DNA of 64,000 bases from Roseobacter sp. CCS2 (GCF_000169435.1 NZ_AAYB01000004.1:62001-126000); one strand, 5' to 3'. Positions 37,601 through 46,181 are shown, counted from the first letter of the stretch. Made by a program: numbers and translations. Notes: generated by a model from the letters alone, not told the origin.

Positions 37601-38125
37601 ATGTTATTCAACTCTGCTAGAAAATTATCTGCCATCATCATGGCGCTATCCTTATCTGCGTGTCTTCCCGCCCAAACGGGTACATCAGGCAGCACTTCCG
37701 CTGATGGTAACTCAGGCGCGCAAACCGCAACCAGAGCCGTAGCATCAGCCAGCAACCCAATTGTAACGCCCAGTTTTGGCGGCGAGCGGGTGAGTTGGAA
37801 TAATGATGGCGGCGGACTGACATATCGGTTTACAGCCATCGAACGTGATGGCGAGGTTTTTGTCTGTGGTGCCTATGGCGGGGCTGGCAGATCTTATGTC
37901 TCAGAGGCCAACCGTGAGCTGATGCGGCGGTCAAGCGTGACAGTGAATGATGAAACAGTGTTCCGAAATCTGACCTTTTTCTACCAAGCATCCAACAAAA
38001 TGCTCGACACACAGCTTGTCGGAAGCGAAACGAGATGCAAATCAACGGGTCTGGCCGCTGGCAGCGTCGCGCTAGAGGATGTGAAGGTCGAGCTTCGCGA
38101 AGGACGCATCCGCATCCGTGTTTAA
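37601..38125 (+). CDS. Putative lipoprotein, unknown function
   Basis: A 174-residue protein with a lipoprotein signal: MLFNSARKLSAIIMALSLSA followed by Cys (lipobox LSAC, Cys at about 22). A Ser/Thr/Gly-rich linker (about 25-55) leads to a small beta-rich domain (RVSWNNDGGGLTYRFTAIE, VFVCGAYGGAGRSYVS) with two cysteines. Start placed at 37601 to give the signal, with GGAAA upstream. No family recognised. It stands alone between dddP and a convergent gene. Confidence 0.7.
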   Translation: MLFNSARKLSAIIMALSLSACLPAQTGTSGSTSADGNSGAQTATRAVASASNPIVTPSFGGERVSWNNDGGGLTYRFTAIERDGEVFVCGAYGGAGRSYVSEANRELMRRSSVTVNDETVFRNLTFFYQASNKMLDTQLVGSETRCKSTGLAAGSVALEDVKVELREGRIRIRV

Positions 38126-38217
38126 ACCGCAGCGTCATGCCCCCATGTAGCCCTTTGAACAGGTCCCGCTTTTGGGACAGTGTTGCGGTTAGCTGGGGGT
38201 AAAACTGCGCTTTGCCC

Positions 38218-39081
38218 CTAACGCGTCAGCGAAACATCAGCCAAAACGCCAAGGTGATCCGACCCCAACAAGCCGCGGTACTGTGCGGTGCCGCCACCCG
38301 GCGCATGCACATGATCCAGCAACAGCGGCACACCGCGTAAATCAAATGTCGGGCGCACCGGCTGCGCAACCCGCAACGCCGCCGCGTGCTGCATGCTTTG
38401 TACACTTTGCGCCCATGGGAAAATGTTGAAATCCCCCGCCATCACAACCGGACTTTCCAGCGTTTCCAACACATCAGACGCCACCTCTGCTGATCGCGCA
38501 TTGCCGTATGGGAACGGCCAGCTGAGGTGGACCGAGGCCACCCAAACGGGCCCCTGCCCCATGTTAATCTGTGCCGCAGCCACAGCCCGCCGATGCGAGC
38601 ATTTGGTCTGCACAATCGGTTCGCGTGACAAAACCGCAATGCCGTTCCACCCTGAAAAAGAACACAGATGCTGATGCGGATAGATGTCCCGCAAATCTGC
38701 CAGCATTGGACGATTGGTGGGTGACACTTCTTGCAAGGTCACAACATCCGCGCCGCTATCACGAATATCAGCAGCCAGGGCATCCAGTTCGCGGTTCCCG
38801 AACCACATATTCTTGGAATAAATCCGCAAATCATCCGCATCTGCTGTACCAACAAGCATCGGCACCGTTGTGCCCGCCCCCAACAGCACAGCCGCTGCCA
38901 ACATCAGGCGCAAGCGCACACCCATGGGAAAAACCAGTACAAGCAAACACAGCACTGCCAGCGGCAACCGCAGCAATGACAAGCTGTCAAACGCAGGATG
39001 CAGCGCCCCGGCAAAGCCGAACAAAACAGCAAGCAGCAGACAAAACGCCCCTGCTTTCAGACCCAAAATCATCAATTTCAT
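38218..39081 (-). CDS. Endonuclease/exonuclease/phosphatase family membrane-linked protein
   Basis: About 287 residues. Two or three N-terminal membrane helices (about 1-75) are followed by an EEP-fold domain expected outside the inner membrane. Catalytic-type motifs: RIYSKNMWFGN, VVTLQEVSPTNRPM, WPFPYGNARSAE, MAGDFNIFPWAQS and the final GSDHLGVLADV with the Asp-His pair. Substrate unknown; similar proteins are annotated as phosphodiesterase-like. An upstream ATG at 39126 would add 15 residues; I preferred MKLMILGLKAG at 39081 because it starts the membrane helix cleanly. Confidence 0.82.
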   Translation of the reverse strand: MKLMILGLKAGAFCLLLAVLFGFAGALHPAFDSLSLLRLPLAVLCLLVLVFPMGVRLRLMLAAAVLLGAGTTVPMLVGTADADDLRIYSKNMWFGNRELDALAADIRDSGADVVTLQEVSPTNRPMLADLRDIYPHQHLCSFSGWNGIAVLSREPIVQTKCSHRRAVAAAQINMGQGPVWVASVHLSWPFPYGNARSAEVASDVLETLESPVVMAGDFNIFPWAQSVQSMQHAAALRVAQPVRPTFDLRGVPLLLDHVHAPGGGTAQYRGLLGSDHLGVLADVSLTR

Positions 39082-39195
39082 CTCAGTAACATCTCTCACC
39101 TTGCCGCGATTGTCGCCAATAAGCATTGCCGCATGCGTATTTGACGCCCATGTCTTGCGCAGTTTTTATGCAGACGGCCAAAGAAAGGTCCCGAT

Positions 39196-40401
39196 ATGCC
39201 AACCGAAAAGCTCACCTTCACCGGGCACGCCGGCGACACGCTCGCCGCGCGTCTTGATATGCCCAACGGCCCGCATCTGGCGACCGCCCTGTTTGCGCAT
39301 TGCTTCACCTGCTCAAAGGATATCACTGCCGCCCGCCGGATCGCGGCACGGTTGTCATCCATGGGTATCGCCGTGCTGCGCTTTGATTTCACCGGATTGG
39401 GCCACTCCGAGGGTGAGTTTGAAAATACCAGCTTCACATCAAACGTTGATGACCTGATCGCGGCGTGCAAAGCACTTGATGCGCGTGGTATGTCGCCTGC
39501 GCTGATTATCGGCCATTCACTGGGCGGTGCCGCAGTGCTGAAAGCGGCCCCCATGATGGATAGCATCAAGGCTGTTGTCACCATTGGCGCGCCCTATGAC
39601 CCGGGCCATGTCACGCATAGCTTCTCAGATTCCATTCCCGAAATTGTGGATCAAGGCGTCGCCAAAGTCTCGCTTGGCGGACGCCCCTTCCGCATTGGCA
39701 AAGACTTTGTCGATGACGTCAGCAAGGCATCGCTGAAATCCTCTGTCGCTAAGCTTGGTGCGGCCCTGCTTGTGCTGCACGCCCCGCGTGATGCGACAGT
39801 GGGGGTTGAAAATGCATCTGATATCTTCCTTGCCGCCAAACATCCCAAAAGCTTTGTGACACTTGATGATGCAGACCACCTGATCACACGGCCTGCAGAT
39901 GCCGAATATGCGGCAGACGTCATCGCAGCATGGTCGAAACGCTATCTGAAGCTTGAAGAACCCAAAGCCCTCGCCGCAGTCCCGGAAGGCATCATGCGGG
40001 TCACCGAAGCTGATGCGAACGGGTTCCTGCAAGATATCCAATCCGGCCCGCACCACATGCTCGCTGATGAACCTGCCAAGTTTGGCGGCACCAACAAAGG
40101 CCTCACACCCTATGGTCTGATGTCAGCGGGTTTGGGGGCGTGTACCTCAATGACTATCCGCATGTATGCCCGGCGCAAAGGCTGGTCTTTAACAAGCGTC
40201 AGCGTCGATATCACACACGCCAAGGAACATGCAGCCGATGCTGCTGATCCCGGTGCAAAAGTCGATCACTTTGATCGATCCATCAGGCTGGACGGTGATC
40301 TGACCGACGAACAACGCGAACGGCTGTTAGAAATCGCAGACAAATGTCCGGTGCACCGCACGCTTGAACGGGCTTCGACAGTATCCACCCATCTGGCATG
40401 A
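39196..40401 (+). CDS. Alpha/beta hydrolase fused to an OsmC-like domain
   Basis: A 401-residue fusion. Residues about 1-250 are an alpha/beta hydrolase with the nucleophile motif IIGHSLGGAAVL (Ser108), HCFTCSKD and the His in DDADHLITRP. Residues about 260-401 are OsmC-like with the two peroxidatic cysteines in GLGACTSMTIRMYARR and DKCPVHRTLE. OsmC proteins remove organic hydroperoxides, so the fusion may hydrolyse and detoxify an ester or peroxide. This architecture is known in Rhodobacterales. A terminator follows. Confidence 0.92.
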   Translation: MPTEKLTFTGHAGDTLAARLDMPNGPHLATALFAHCFTCSKDITAARRIAARLSSMGIAVLRFDFTGLGHSEGEFENTSFTSNVDDLIAACKALDARGMSPALIIGHSLGGAAVLKAAPMMDSIKAVVTIGAPYDPGHVTHSFSDSIPEIVDQGVAKVSLGGRPFRIGKDFVDDVSKASLKSSVAKLGAALLVLHAPRDATVGVENASDIFLAAKHPKSFVTLDDADHLITRPADAEYAADVIAAWSKRYLKLEEPKALAAVPEGIMRVTEADANGFLQDIQSGPHHMLADEPAKFGGTNKGLTPYGLMSAGLGACTSMTIRMYARRKGWSLTSVSVDITHAKEHAADAADPGAKVDHFDRSIRLDGDLTDEQRERLLEIADKCPVHRTLERASTVSTHLA

Positions 40402-40404
40402 AAA

Positions 40405-40430
40405 AAGGCGCAGCAATCACGCTGCGCCTT
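40405..40430. terminator. Terminator between hydrolase-OsmC and bioY
   Basis: AAGGCGCAG (40405-40413) pairs with CTGCGCCTT (40422-40430), with an A-run before; convergent genes on both sides. Confidence 0.8.
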
Positions 40431-40452
40431 TCAAAACCTTTATTGTTCTTTC

Positions 40453-41064
40453 TTAGGTCCGGGCGCGACCAATCAGCTTCCATAGGCCGGGCACCAGAAG
40501 GGCCGCAAGACCCAGCTTAAGGGCATCACCGATGACAAATGGCGTCAAACCAACCTCAATCGCCCAAGACAGTGTTTTGTCTTCATAAAGAACCGCCAGC
40601 CAAGCAACACCCGGCAGATAGATCAGCGCATTGGCGACAAGCAAAGCGACAGCCATCAATACAACCGATCGGTCCCAGCCCGCGCGCGCGGCAAATCCAA
40701 GCGCCAGCGTAGCAAGGACATACCCCACCAGATAGCCGCCCGTACTACCCTGCATGTAAGCAAGGCCGTTCAATTCGGCGGTTGAGCTTTGGAAGATATC
40801 AAAGCCCAGCATGCCGATGATCATATACCCCATGATCGTCGCAAGACCCAGACGTGGGCCATAGGCTGCACCGATGGTCAGCACAGCAAAGGTTCCCATG
40901 CTGATGTAGACGGGGCTACCCGGCACGGCGACTTTGACCTTGGCCAAGATGGCCAAAGCCATGATCCCAAGAACCACCATAACAGCTTGCTTGATGCGCA
41001 ATGCGGTGCCTTCGGACGGCCCAAAGGCCTCTGCAAGAGCTTTATCGTTCAGTGCGAGGGCCAT
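40453..41064 (-). CDS. bioY: Biotin transporter BioY
   Basis: A 203-residue ECF substrate-binding subunit for biotin with six membrane helices. Family signatures visible: VPGSPVYISMGTFAVLTIGA, GPRLGLATIMGYMIIGMLG and STGGYLVGYVLATLALGF. No ECF ATPase or BioN lies beside it, so it works alone or with subunits elsewhere. I looked upstream for a BioR-type palindrome and did not find one. Confidence 0.93.
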   Translation of the reverse strand: MALALNDKALAEAFGPSEGTALRIKQAVMVVLGIMALAILAKVKVAVPGSPVYISMGTFAVLTIGAAYGPRLGLATIMGYMIIGMLGFDIFQSSTAELNGLAYMQGSTGGYLVGYVLATLALGFAARAGWDRSVVLMAVALLVANALIYLPGVAWLAVLYEDKTLSWAIEVGLTPFVIGDALKLGLAALLVPGLWKLIGRART

Positions 41065-41139
41065 GTGCCGCTCTCCCCTATTGTTTATTGCGTTACCGAT
41101 TTATTGCCCATGCCGCGGCGCGGCGCAAGCGCGATGGCG

Positions 41140-41556
41140 CTAACACGGGCGATAAGTCGATGTGGACACATAATCCTTTCGCGGACCCTGAACGGTCCAG
41201 ATGGCTGTCCATTGCGGCCATTCGGTAAAGTCGTAGCGAACGGTGTAGACATCATCGCCGCACGGGTGGTCGGTTCCGGCGGCATGGCCGGATGGCACGA
41301 ATTGATGAAACGGGCGGCCATCATCAAAGGTCACAACAACCGTGTTCGGTGTGAACTGCCATAGATACTGGCGCGTGGCCTCAAGCTGCGCGCCGTTTGC
41401 AAGCGTGAGCCGCCCGGTCTCTTCATAAGTCAGGTGCGCTGCATCAATGGCCGTGAACACAGCTTGCCCCTCCAACGTGCCATGCTGACCGTTCAAATGA
41501 TCACGGATCGTGCGGTGCAAGCGCCACTGCCCCAGAAACTCTGCTGCTGTCACCAT
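41140..41556 (-). CDS. DUF6314 family protein
   Basis: A 138-residue soluble protein, beta-rich with conserved FLGQWRLHRTIRDHLNGQHG at the start and YDFTEWPQWTAIWTVQGPRKDY at the end, the pattern of the DUF6314 family. The open frame continues to 41670, but the start at 41556 (MVTAAEFLGQW) has GGTGA upstream and avoids overlap with the divergent purB. Function unknown; the barrel may bind a small hydrophobic ligand. Confidence 0.8.
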   Translation of the reverse strand: MVTAAEFLGQWRLHRTIRDHLNGQHGTLEGQAVFTAIDAAHLTYEETGRLTLANGAQLEATRQYLWQFTPNTVVVTFDDGRPFHQFVPSGHAAGTDHPCGDDVYTVRYDFTEWPQWTAIWTVQGPRKDYVSTSTYRPC

Positions 41557-41668
41557 CAAGATGTCACCAATCCCCGCAACATGCGCATCTCTCCCTTGAG
41601 GGTTCTGTCCCTGCACCTTATGACGCGTCAGGAATCCTCTGCCCACCCCCGACATAAGGTGCCTGCCC

Positions 41669-42976
41669 ATGATCCCTCGTTATTCTCGCCCGGAAATGAC
41701 TGCCATTTGGGAGCCAGCAACAAAATTCCGCATCTGGTACGAGATCGAGGCGCATGCCTGCGACGCCCAAGCCGCCATCGGCGTGATCCCCAAGGAAAAC
41801 GCCGAAGCCGTTTGGAAAGCCAAGGACGTTGAATTCGATGTGGCGCGGATTGACGAAATCGAAGCGGTCACCAAACACGATGTCATCGCCTTTCTCACGC
41901 ACTTGGCCGAACACATCGGTTCAGACGACGCGCGTTTCGTGCACCAAGGGATGACGTCTTCGGACGTTCTGGACACCACGCTGAATGTTCAACTTGTCCG
42001 CGCCGCTGATCTGCTGATCGCTGATATGGACCGCGTGCTTACAGCCCTCAAAACCCGCGCTTATGAGCATAAGGACACTGTGCGCATTGGGCGCAGCCAC
42101 GGCATTCACGCAGAGCCTACAACAATGGGCCTTACTTTCGCGCGTTTTTATGCGGAAATGGACCGTGGCCGCGCCCGCCTTGTAAACGCCCGCGAAGAAA
42201 TCGCCACAGGTGCGATTTCCGGCGCTGTCGGCACCTTCGCCAATATCGACCCATCGGTAGAAGAGCACGTCTGTACGCAACTGGGCCTGTCGCCCGAACC
42301 CATCAGCACCCAAGTGATCCCGCGCGACCGCCACGCGATGTTTTTTGCCACCCTTGGCGTTATCGCCTCAAGCATCGAAAACATCGCGACTGAAATTCGC
42401 CATATGCAACGGACCGAAGTGCTGGAAGCCGAAGAATTCTTCTCAAAGGGTCAAAAGGGTTCGTCCGCGATGCCGCACAAGCGTAACCCTGTGCTGACCG
42501 AAAACCTGACCGGCCTTGCCCGCCTTGTACGTATGTCGGTTGTACCCGCGATGGAAAACGTCGCGCTGTGGCATGAGCGTGACATCAGCCATTCTTCGGT
42601 TGAGCGCGCCATTGGGCCGGACACGACAGTCACACTGGATTTTGCCCTCAACCGTCTTGCAGGGGTTATCGAAAAATTAGTGATTTATCCTGATAACATG
42701 CTGGCAAATATGAACAAATTTCGCGGCTTGATCATGTCCCAGCGGGTTCTTCTTGCACTGACCCAAGCGGGCGTCAGCCGCGAAGATGCCTACAAGCTGG
42801 TGCAACGCAACGCGATGAAAGTCTGGGAACAAGGAGCCGATTTTAAAACCGAACTCCTTGCTGATGCCGATGTACTGGACGCACTTTCCCCCGAGGAGAT
42901 CGAGGAGAAATTCGATCTCGGGTATCACATGAAAAACGTTGATACGATTTTTGCGCGTGTCTTTGGGACACGCTAG
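41669..42976 (+). CDS. purB: Adenylosuccinate lyase
   Basis: A 435-residue enzyme of purine synthesis that removes fumarate from SAICAR and adenylosuccinate. The fumarase-superfamily signature GSSAMPHKRNPVLTENL is at about residues 262-278. Other markers: HQGMTSSDVLDTTLNVQL and GRSHGIHAEPTTMG. AAGGTG sits seven bases before the ATG. Single gene. Confidence 0.96.
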   Translation: MIPRYSRPEMTAIWEPATKFRIWYEIEAHACDAQAAIGVIPKENAEAVWKAKDVEFDVARIDEIEAVTKHDVIAFLTHLAEHIGSDDARFVHQGMTSSDVLDTTLNVQLVRAADLLIADMDRVLTALKTRAYEHKDTVRIGRSHGIHAEPTTMGLTFARFYAEMDRGRARLVNAREEIATGAISGAVGTFANIDPSVEEHVCTQLGLSPEPISTQVIPRDRHAMFFATLGVIASSIENIATEIRHMQRTEVLEAEEFFSKGQKGSSAMPHKRNPVLTENLTGLARLVRMSVVPAMENVALWHERDISHSSVERAIGPDTTVTLDFALNRLAGVIEKLVIYPDNMLANMNKFRGLIMSQRVLLALTQAGVSREDAYKLVQRNAMKVWEQGADFKTELLADADVLDALSPEEIEEKFDLGYHMKNVDTIFARVFGTR

Positions 42977-42985
42977 AGGGTTATG

Positions 42986-43020
42986 GATCTGACAGCCCAA
43001 CCAGAGGCGTTCAGATCTTT
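42986..43020. terminator. Weak terminator candidate between purB and luxI
   Basis: GATCTGA (42986-42992) pairs with TCAGATC (43011-43017), followed by TTT, between convergent genes. The loop is 18 bases and the T-run short. Confidence 0.4.
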
Positions 43021-43032
43021 ATCGCGACAACG

Positions 43033-43707
43033 CTAAATCTTGGACGGCGCATGCACCGCTTGTTGTTGCGCGATATGCGTCGATCGTGTTATCGCTGCGG
43101 CCTGCTTTGCCTTTTCGATGGATCGGCGCACGGCAGGCATCGCCATGGCGACATAGCGGCGGTCATCGTGCAGGTTGGTATAAGGTTCACCGATGATTTT
43201 CGCAGGATAGCCAAGCTGACGCAACGTTCTTGCAAAAACAGGCGGGCAAAGCGCGATAATTTCAGTGGCACCCTGTGCCGTTGCCTGTTCCACGACACCG
43301 TCTAGAACCAGACCAAGGCATTCTGAACGCTCGGCATGTGTGCCAAGTGTATCAGAAATCACCACACGGGTGGCTTCCCAGACATTCGGCGTGACTTCTG
43401 CATGTGGAATGATGTCGGCAGGGATGCCGATCAGTTTACCATCCACAGCGTCGCGCAACATATAGGTATGTGACCCCCATTGGGCGGTCGTCGCCATCGC
43501 GCGCATGCCGCCCACGACTTTGCCATCTTTCAGCACAAGCGAATAATACGCCTTGGGGTTGTCGTACTGATCCATCTCCACATCATCGTCATGTGGAATG
43601 TCCCAGCCAAGCTGATCCACAAAGAACTGTTTGCGTAGCGCAAGAAACTCAAAGAACGCAGTTCCGTGCTTGTGGAGCTCTGTCAGGTTAAAAGTAATTT
43701 TCTCCAT
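43033..43707 (-). CDS. LuxI-type acyl-homoserine lactone synthase
   Basis: A 224-residue autoinducer synthase that makes an acyl-homoserine lactone from SAM and an acyl donor. The invariant residues are in place: Arg25, Phe29, Trp35, Asp46, Asp49, Arg69, Glu111 and Arg114 (LRKQFFVDQLGW, EMDQYDN, GGMRAM, WEATRVVIS). I chose the start at 43707 because AGGGA precedes it and the protein then begins MEKITFNLTELHKHG. It lies 124 bases downstream of luxR on the same strand, with two palindromes in the gap. Acyl chain length cannot be told. Confidence 0.94.
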   Translation of the reverse strand: MEKITFNLTELHKHGTAFFEFLALRKQFFVDQLGWDIPHDDDVEMDQYDNPKAYYSLVLKDGKVVGGMRAMATTAQWGSHTYMLRDAVDGKLIGIPADIIPHAEVTPNVWEATRVVISDTLGTHAERSECLGLVLDGVVEQATAQGATEIIALCPPVFARTLRQLGYPAKIIGEPYTNLHDDRRYVAMAMPAVRRSIEKAKQAAAITRSTHIAQQQAVHAPSKI

Positions 43708-43762
43708 AGTCTTCCCTCTGGTTGTAAACATTTTAGCGACGGTCCCCACCCCCGCGATTGCT

Positions 43763-43800
43763 GATGTTAACATCGCATCAACAATTTAGCTCTAATTGTT
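43763..43800 (-). promoter_or_regulatory. Two palindromes upstream of luxI (lux-box candidates)
   Basis: GATGTTAACATC (43763-43774) is a perfect 12-bp palindrome, and AACAATT-N7-AATTGTT (43780-43800) is a perfect 21-bp inverted repeat. They lie 56-93 bases before the luxI ATG. Size and place fit binding sites for the LuxR encoded just upstream; neither matches the classical Vibrio lux box sequence. Confidence 0.55.
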
Positions 43801-43831
43801 CACAATAAAGAAAAAAAGGCTTAAGTTATTC

Positions 43832-44440
43832 TCAGATTAAGCCATATTGGTTGGCCAATGCGGCCGCTTGGGTGCCTGTTTTGGCACCAAGTTTAAGCTT
43901 CGCGTTCTTTAAACGCTGCTTCACCGCGCCTTCACTCACACTCAACTCAAACGCGATCTCTTTAAGGCGCTTGCCGTCTTTGACCATGCCCAAAGCTTCC
44001 AGTTCAGCCTTCGTCAAATTTGTCGGCGGTGCTGTTTCGTTGTGGCGGCGCGTCAGATAGGCAAGCAAAAGTTTCACTTCCAGATCGGTATAATCCCGGT
44101 CAGATCGCGTAAAAGATGCAAAGGAACGCTGCGCGTCCGCGCTGCTGTCAAACACAGAAACAGTCACGCCAAACCGCATGCCAAAGGTCTGTGCCTGTGC
44201 AATGATACGTTTGGGATCATCTTCGGCAAGCTTGAACCAGCGGATCGTGCCGACATTGCCGTATGCCCACTTAACGACCGGATCAAAAAGCATAAATCGC
44301 TGCTTGGTATAGTGGGCGATCCATCCTTGCGGAAAGGCATTCACTTCTTCCATGGGAAAGGCAAATCCAATGCGCAACGCGATGTAATAGCCCGATGGGG
44401 CAAGTTGCCCAATCTCATCTGGACCAAGAAGTGTCGACAT
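43832..44440 (-). CDS. LuxR-family quorum-sensing regulator
   Basis: A 202-residue regulator with an N-terminal autoinducer-binding domain (about 10-135) and a C-terminal LuxR helix-turn-helix (about 140-202). Ligand-pocket residues of the TraR type are present: Trp in FPQGWIAHYT, Asp in LFDPVV, Trp in TIRWFKL and Gly in FGMRFGVTVS. The DNA-binding helix is LKEIAFELSVSEGAVKQRLKNAKLKLG with the usual VK..L..A..KL. It is transcribed toward luxI and diverges from a ligand-domain-only gene. Confidence 0.93.
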   Translation of the reverse strand: MSTLLGPDEIGQLAPSGYYIALRIGFAFPMEEVNAFPQGWIAHYTKQRFMLFDPVVKWAYGNVGTIRWFKLAEDDPKRIIAQAQTFGMRFGVTVSVFDSSADAQRSFASFTRSDRDYTDLEVKLLLAYLTRRHNETAPPTNLTKAELEALGMVKDGKRLKEIAFELSVSEGAVKQRLKNAKLKLGAKTGTQAAALANQYGLI

Positions 44441-44507
44441 TCACCTACCTCAACGAGCCGTTGTTTTCACAAAGCTCTTGTTGCAACGACAAAGTTCACC
44501 TTAGTAT

Positions 44508-44528
44508 GATCAAACCCATCGTGTGATC
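44508..44528. promoter_or_regulatory. Palindrome between the divergent LuxR-type genes
   Basis: GATCAAA-N7-TGTGATC (44508-44528), with six of seven arm positions complementary. It has the same 7-7-7 layout as the luxI-upstream repeat but different arm sequence. It lies 54-74 bases before the start at 44582 and 68-88 before luxR, so it could serve both. Confidence 0.45.
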
Positions 44529-44581
44529 GGACTTTATGGTCATATTGTTCGAGTTGGCAACCGGAAAGCGAGTACAAGTCA

Positions 44582-45070
44582 ATGGCCTCTACACAGTTTG
44601 AGATTAGCGAGGCGCTGGGGCAGCTTAATAAACTTGCTCCAACCGGCTACGCACTGGGCATTCATATTGAGTATACGACGCCAAAATTCATGTTTCAGAC
44701 CTATCCGAAGGCATGGTTGGATTACTATTCCAGCAACGGGCTGATTATGTCGGATCCCATGGTCGCATGGGCCTTTCAAGAAGTCGGGGCGCGGCGTTGG
44801 TCTGACCTTGATGATCCGGCAGGCGTCATGATCAAGGCCGCCGAACACGGTATGACGCATGGTGTTGTGGTTTCTGTTGCATCAGAAGACAGTCGTACAA
44901 TTTGTGGCTTTGCAAACGCTGAACGCGAATTTACCGATGAAGAGATCGCACAGATCGAAGATCATGTCGCCCGTATTCACGAAAACACGGCCGACACAGC
45001 ACAGCTTGATCCCGCAACGATAGAACAACTGAAAAAAATGTCGATTATGGTGACGCACCCCGGCTCTTAA
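44582..45070 (+). CDS. LuxR-type autoinducer-binding domain protein without DNA-binding domain
   Basis: A 162-residue protein that is an autoinducer-binding domain over almost its full length and stops just where the helix-turn-helix would begin (LDPATIEQLKKMSIMVTHPGS end). Pocket residues match the neighbouring LuxR: YPKAWLDYYS, MSDPMVAW, ARRWSDLDD and HGMTHGVVVSV. No remnant of an HTH follows in any frame before the next gene 49 bases on, so this is not a fresh frameshift. It could titrate signal or form inactive dimers with LuxR, as truncated TraR-like proteins do, but that is inference. The ribosome site is weak. Confidence 0.88.
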   Translation: MASTQFEISEALGQLNKLAPTGYALGIHIEYTTPKFMFQTYPKAWLDYYSSNGLIMSDPMVAWAFQEVGARRWSDLDDPAGVMIKAAEHGMTHGVVVSVASEDSRTICGFANAEREFTDEEIAQIEDHVARIHENTADTAQLDPATIEQLKKMSIMVTHPGS

Positions 45071-45119
45071 CGCCCCGCAACTAACCAGATTTTTACGAAA
45101 CGTCGATAATACGGCTGGT

Positions 45120-46181
45120 ATGGAATTGCATGCTGCCCCGTTATCTGATCCACCCCTGTCGCGTCGCCGCAAGGCCGCGATGATTATCCAGATGCTGTTG
45201 GAAGACGGCAATACCATATCGCTTGGGCAGTTGCCTGAACAACTCCAACTCAAACTCACCGATGAACTGGGCACCTTGCGCTTGGTCGATAAGGCCACAG
45301 TTTCTGCCGTCGCCGAAGAATTCACAACCGAACTTGAAGCGATTGGTCTGACCGCGCCGGGCACCCGTGACGGGGCGATCACAACGCTGGCCGACCACCT
45401 TAGCCCTGACATCGCCAAAAACCTGCGCAGCCAGTTGGAAAGCGTGCGAAATGGTGATCATTGGCCCATCGTGACCGAGCTGGGTATTGAGCGAATTCTT
45501 GCCATCATGCTGGCCGAGAGTACGGCAATTTGCGCGATTACCCTTTCAAAACTCCCGGTTGTAAAAGCGGCAGAGGTCTTATCGCGGACACCCGGCGAAA
45601 GGGCGCGTCGAATCACATATGCCATGTCACAAACGGAAAGCATTCCACCCGATGCTGTACGCCGTATCGGGTCCGCTTTGGCCCAAGAATACGGTCATCC
45701 CGCAAATGTTGCCTTTGAAAAAGCACCTGTTCAGCGCCTTGGTGCGATCCTGAACTCGACCGTTACAGACACCCGCGAAGATGTGCTGGCCGGCCTGAAC
45801 CAGGAAGACGTCGATTTTGCCACCAACGTGCGCAAGGCGATTTTCACCTTCAAAGACATTGCCCCCCGCGTCAAACCAACCGACATTCCGAACACCATCC
45901 GAAATGTGGATAACGATACTTTGCTGACAGCCATCGCTGCCGCATTGAAAGGGGACGATGCACTGGTCGCATCAGCGGAATTTATTCTCAGCAGCGTATC
46001 GCAACGTATGGCAACCCAGCTGCGCGAAGACGCTGAAGAACGTGGTCATGTCAAAAAAGCTGACGCGGAAAAGGCCATGGCGGCAATCACCACAGCCATC
46101 CGCGAAATGGCCGACGCTGGCGTGATCACGCTGATTGACCCAGATGAGGCCGATGAAGAAGACGACACCAACAGCGAATAG
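45120..46181 (+). CDS. fliG: Flagellar motor switch protein FliG
   Basis: A 353-residue FliG-family rotor protein. N-terminal domain (RRRKAAMIIQMLLEDG), middle domain with LSKLPVVKAAEVLSRTPGERA (typical FliG repeat), and the C-terminal motor domain with NVRKAIFTFKDIAPRV and the charged DNDTLLTAIAAALKG helix that meets the stator. An acidic tail (DEADEEDDTNSE) ends the protein. No other flagellar gene is in the window. It starts 49 bases after the LuxR-domain gene on the same strand, so the two may be co-transcribed. Confidence 0.9.
   Translation: MELHAAPLSDPPLSRRRKAAMIIQMLLEDGNTISLGQLPEQLQLKLTDELGTLRLVDKATVSAVAEEFTTELEAIGLTAPGTRDGAITTLADHLSPDIAKNLRSQLESVRNGDHWPIVTELGIERILAIMLAESTAICAITLSKLPVVKAAEVLSRTPGERARRITYAMSQTESIPPDAVRRIGSALAQEYGHPANVAFEKAPVQRLGAILNSTVTDTREDVLAGLNQEDVDFATNVRKAIFTFKDIAPRVKPTDIPNTIRNVDNDTLLTAIAAALKGDDALVASAEFILSSVSQRMATQLREDAEERGHVKKADAEKAMAAITTAIREMADAGVITLIDPDEADEEDDTNSE

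Noticed and set aside
41065-41139. BioR operator or biotin-type control site before bioY
   Set aside because: No TTATxTATAA-like palindrome in the short upstream region.
45071-45119. Helix-turn-helix remnant after the LuxR-domain-only gene
   Set aside because: None of the three frames reads like the conserved HTH; the gap is only 49 bases before fliG.
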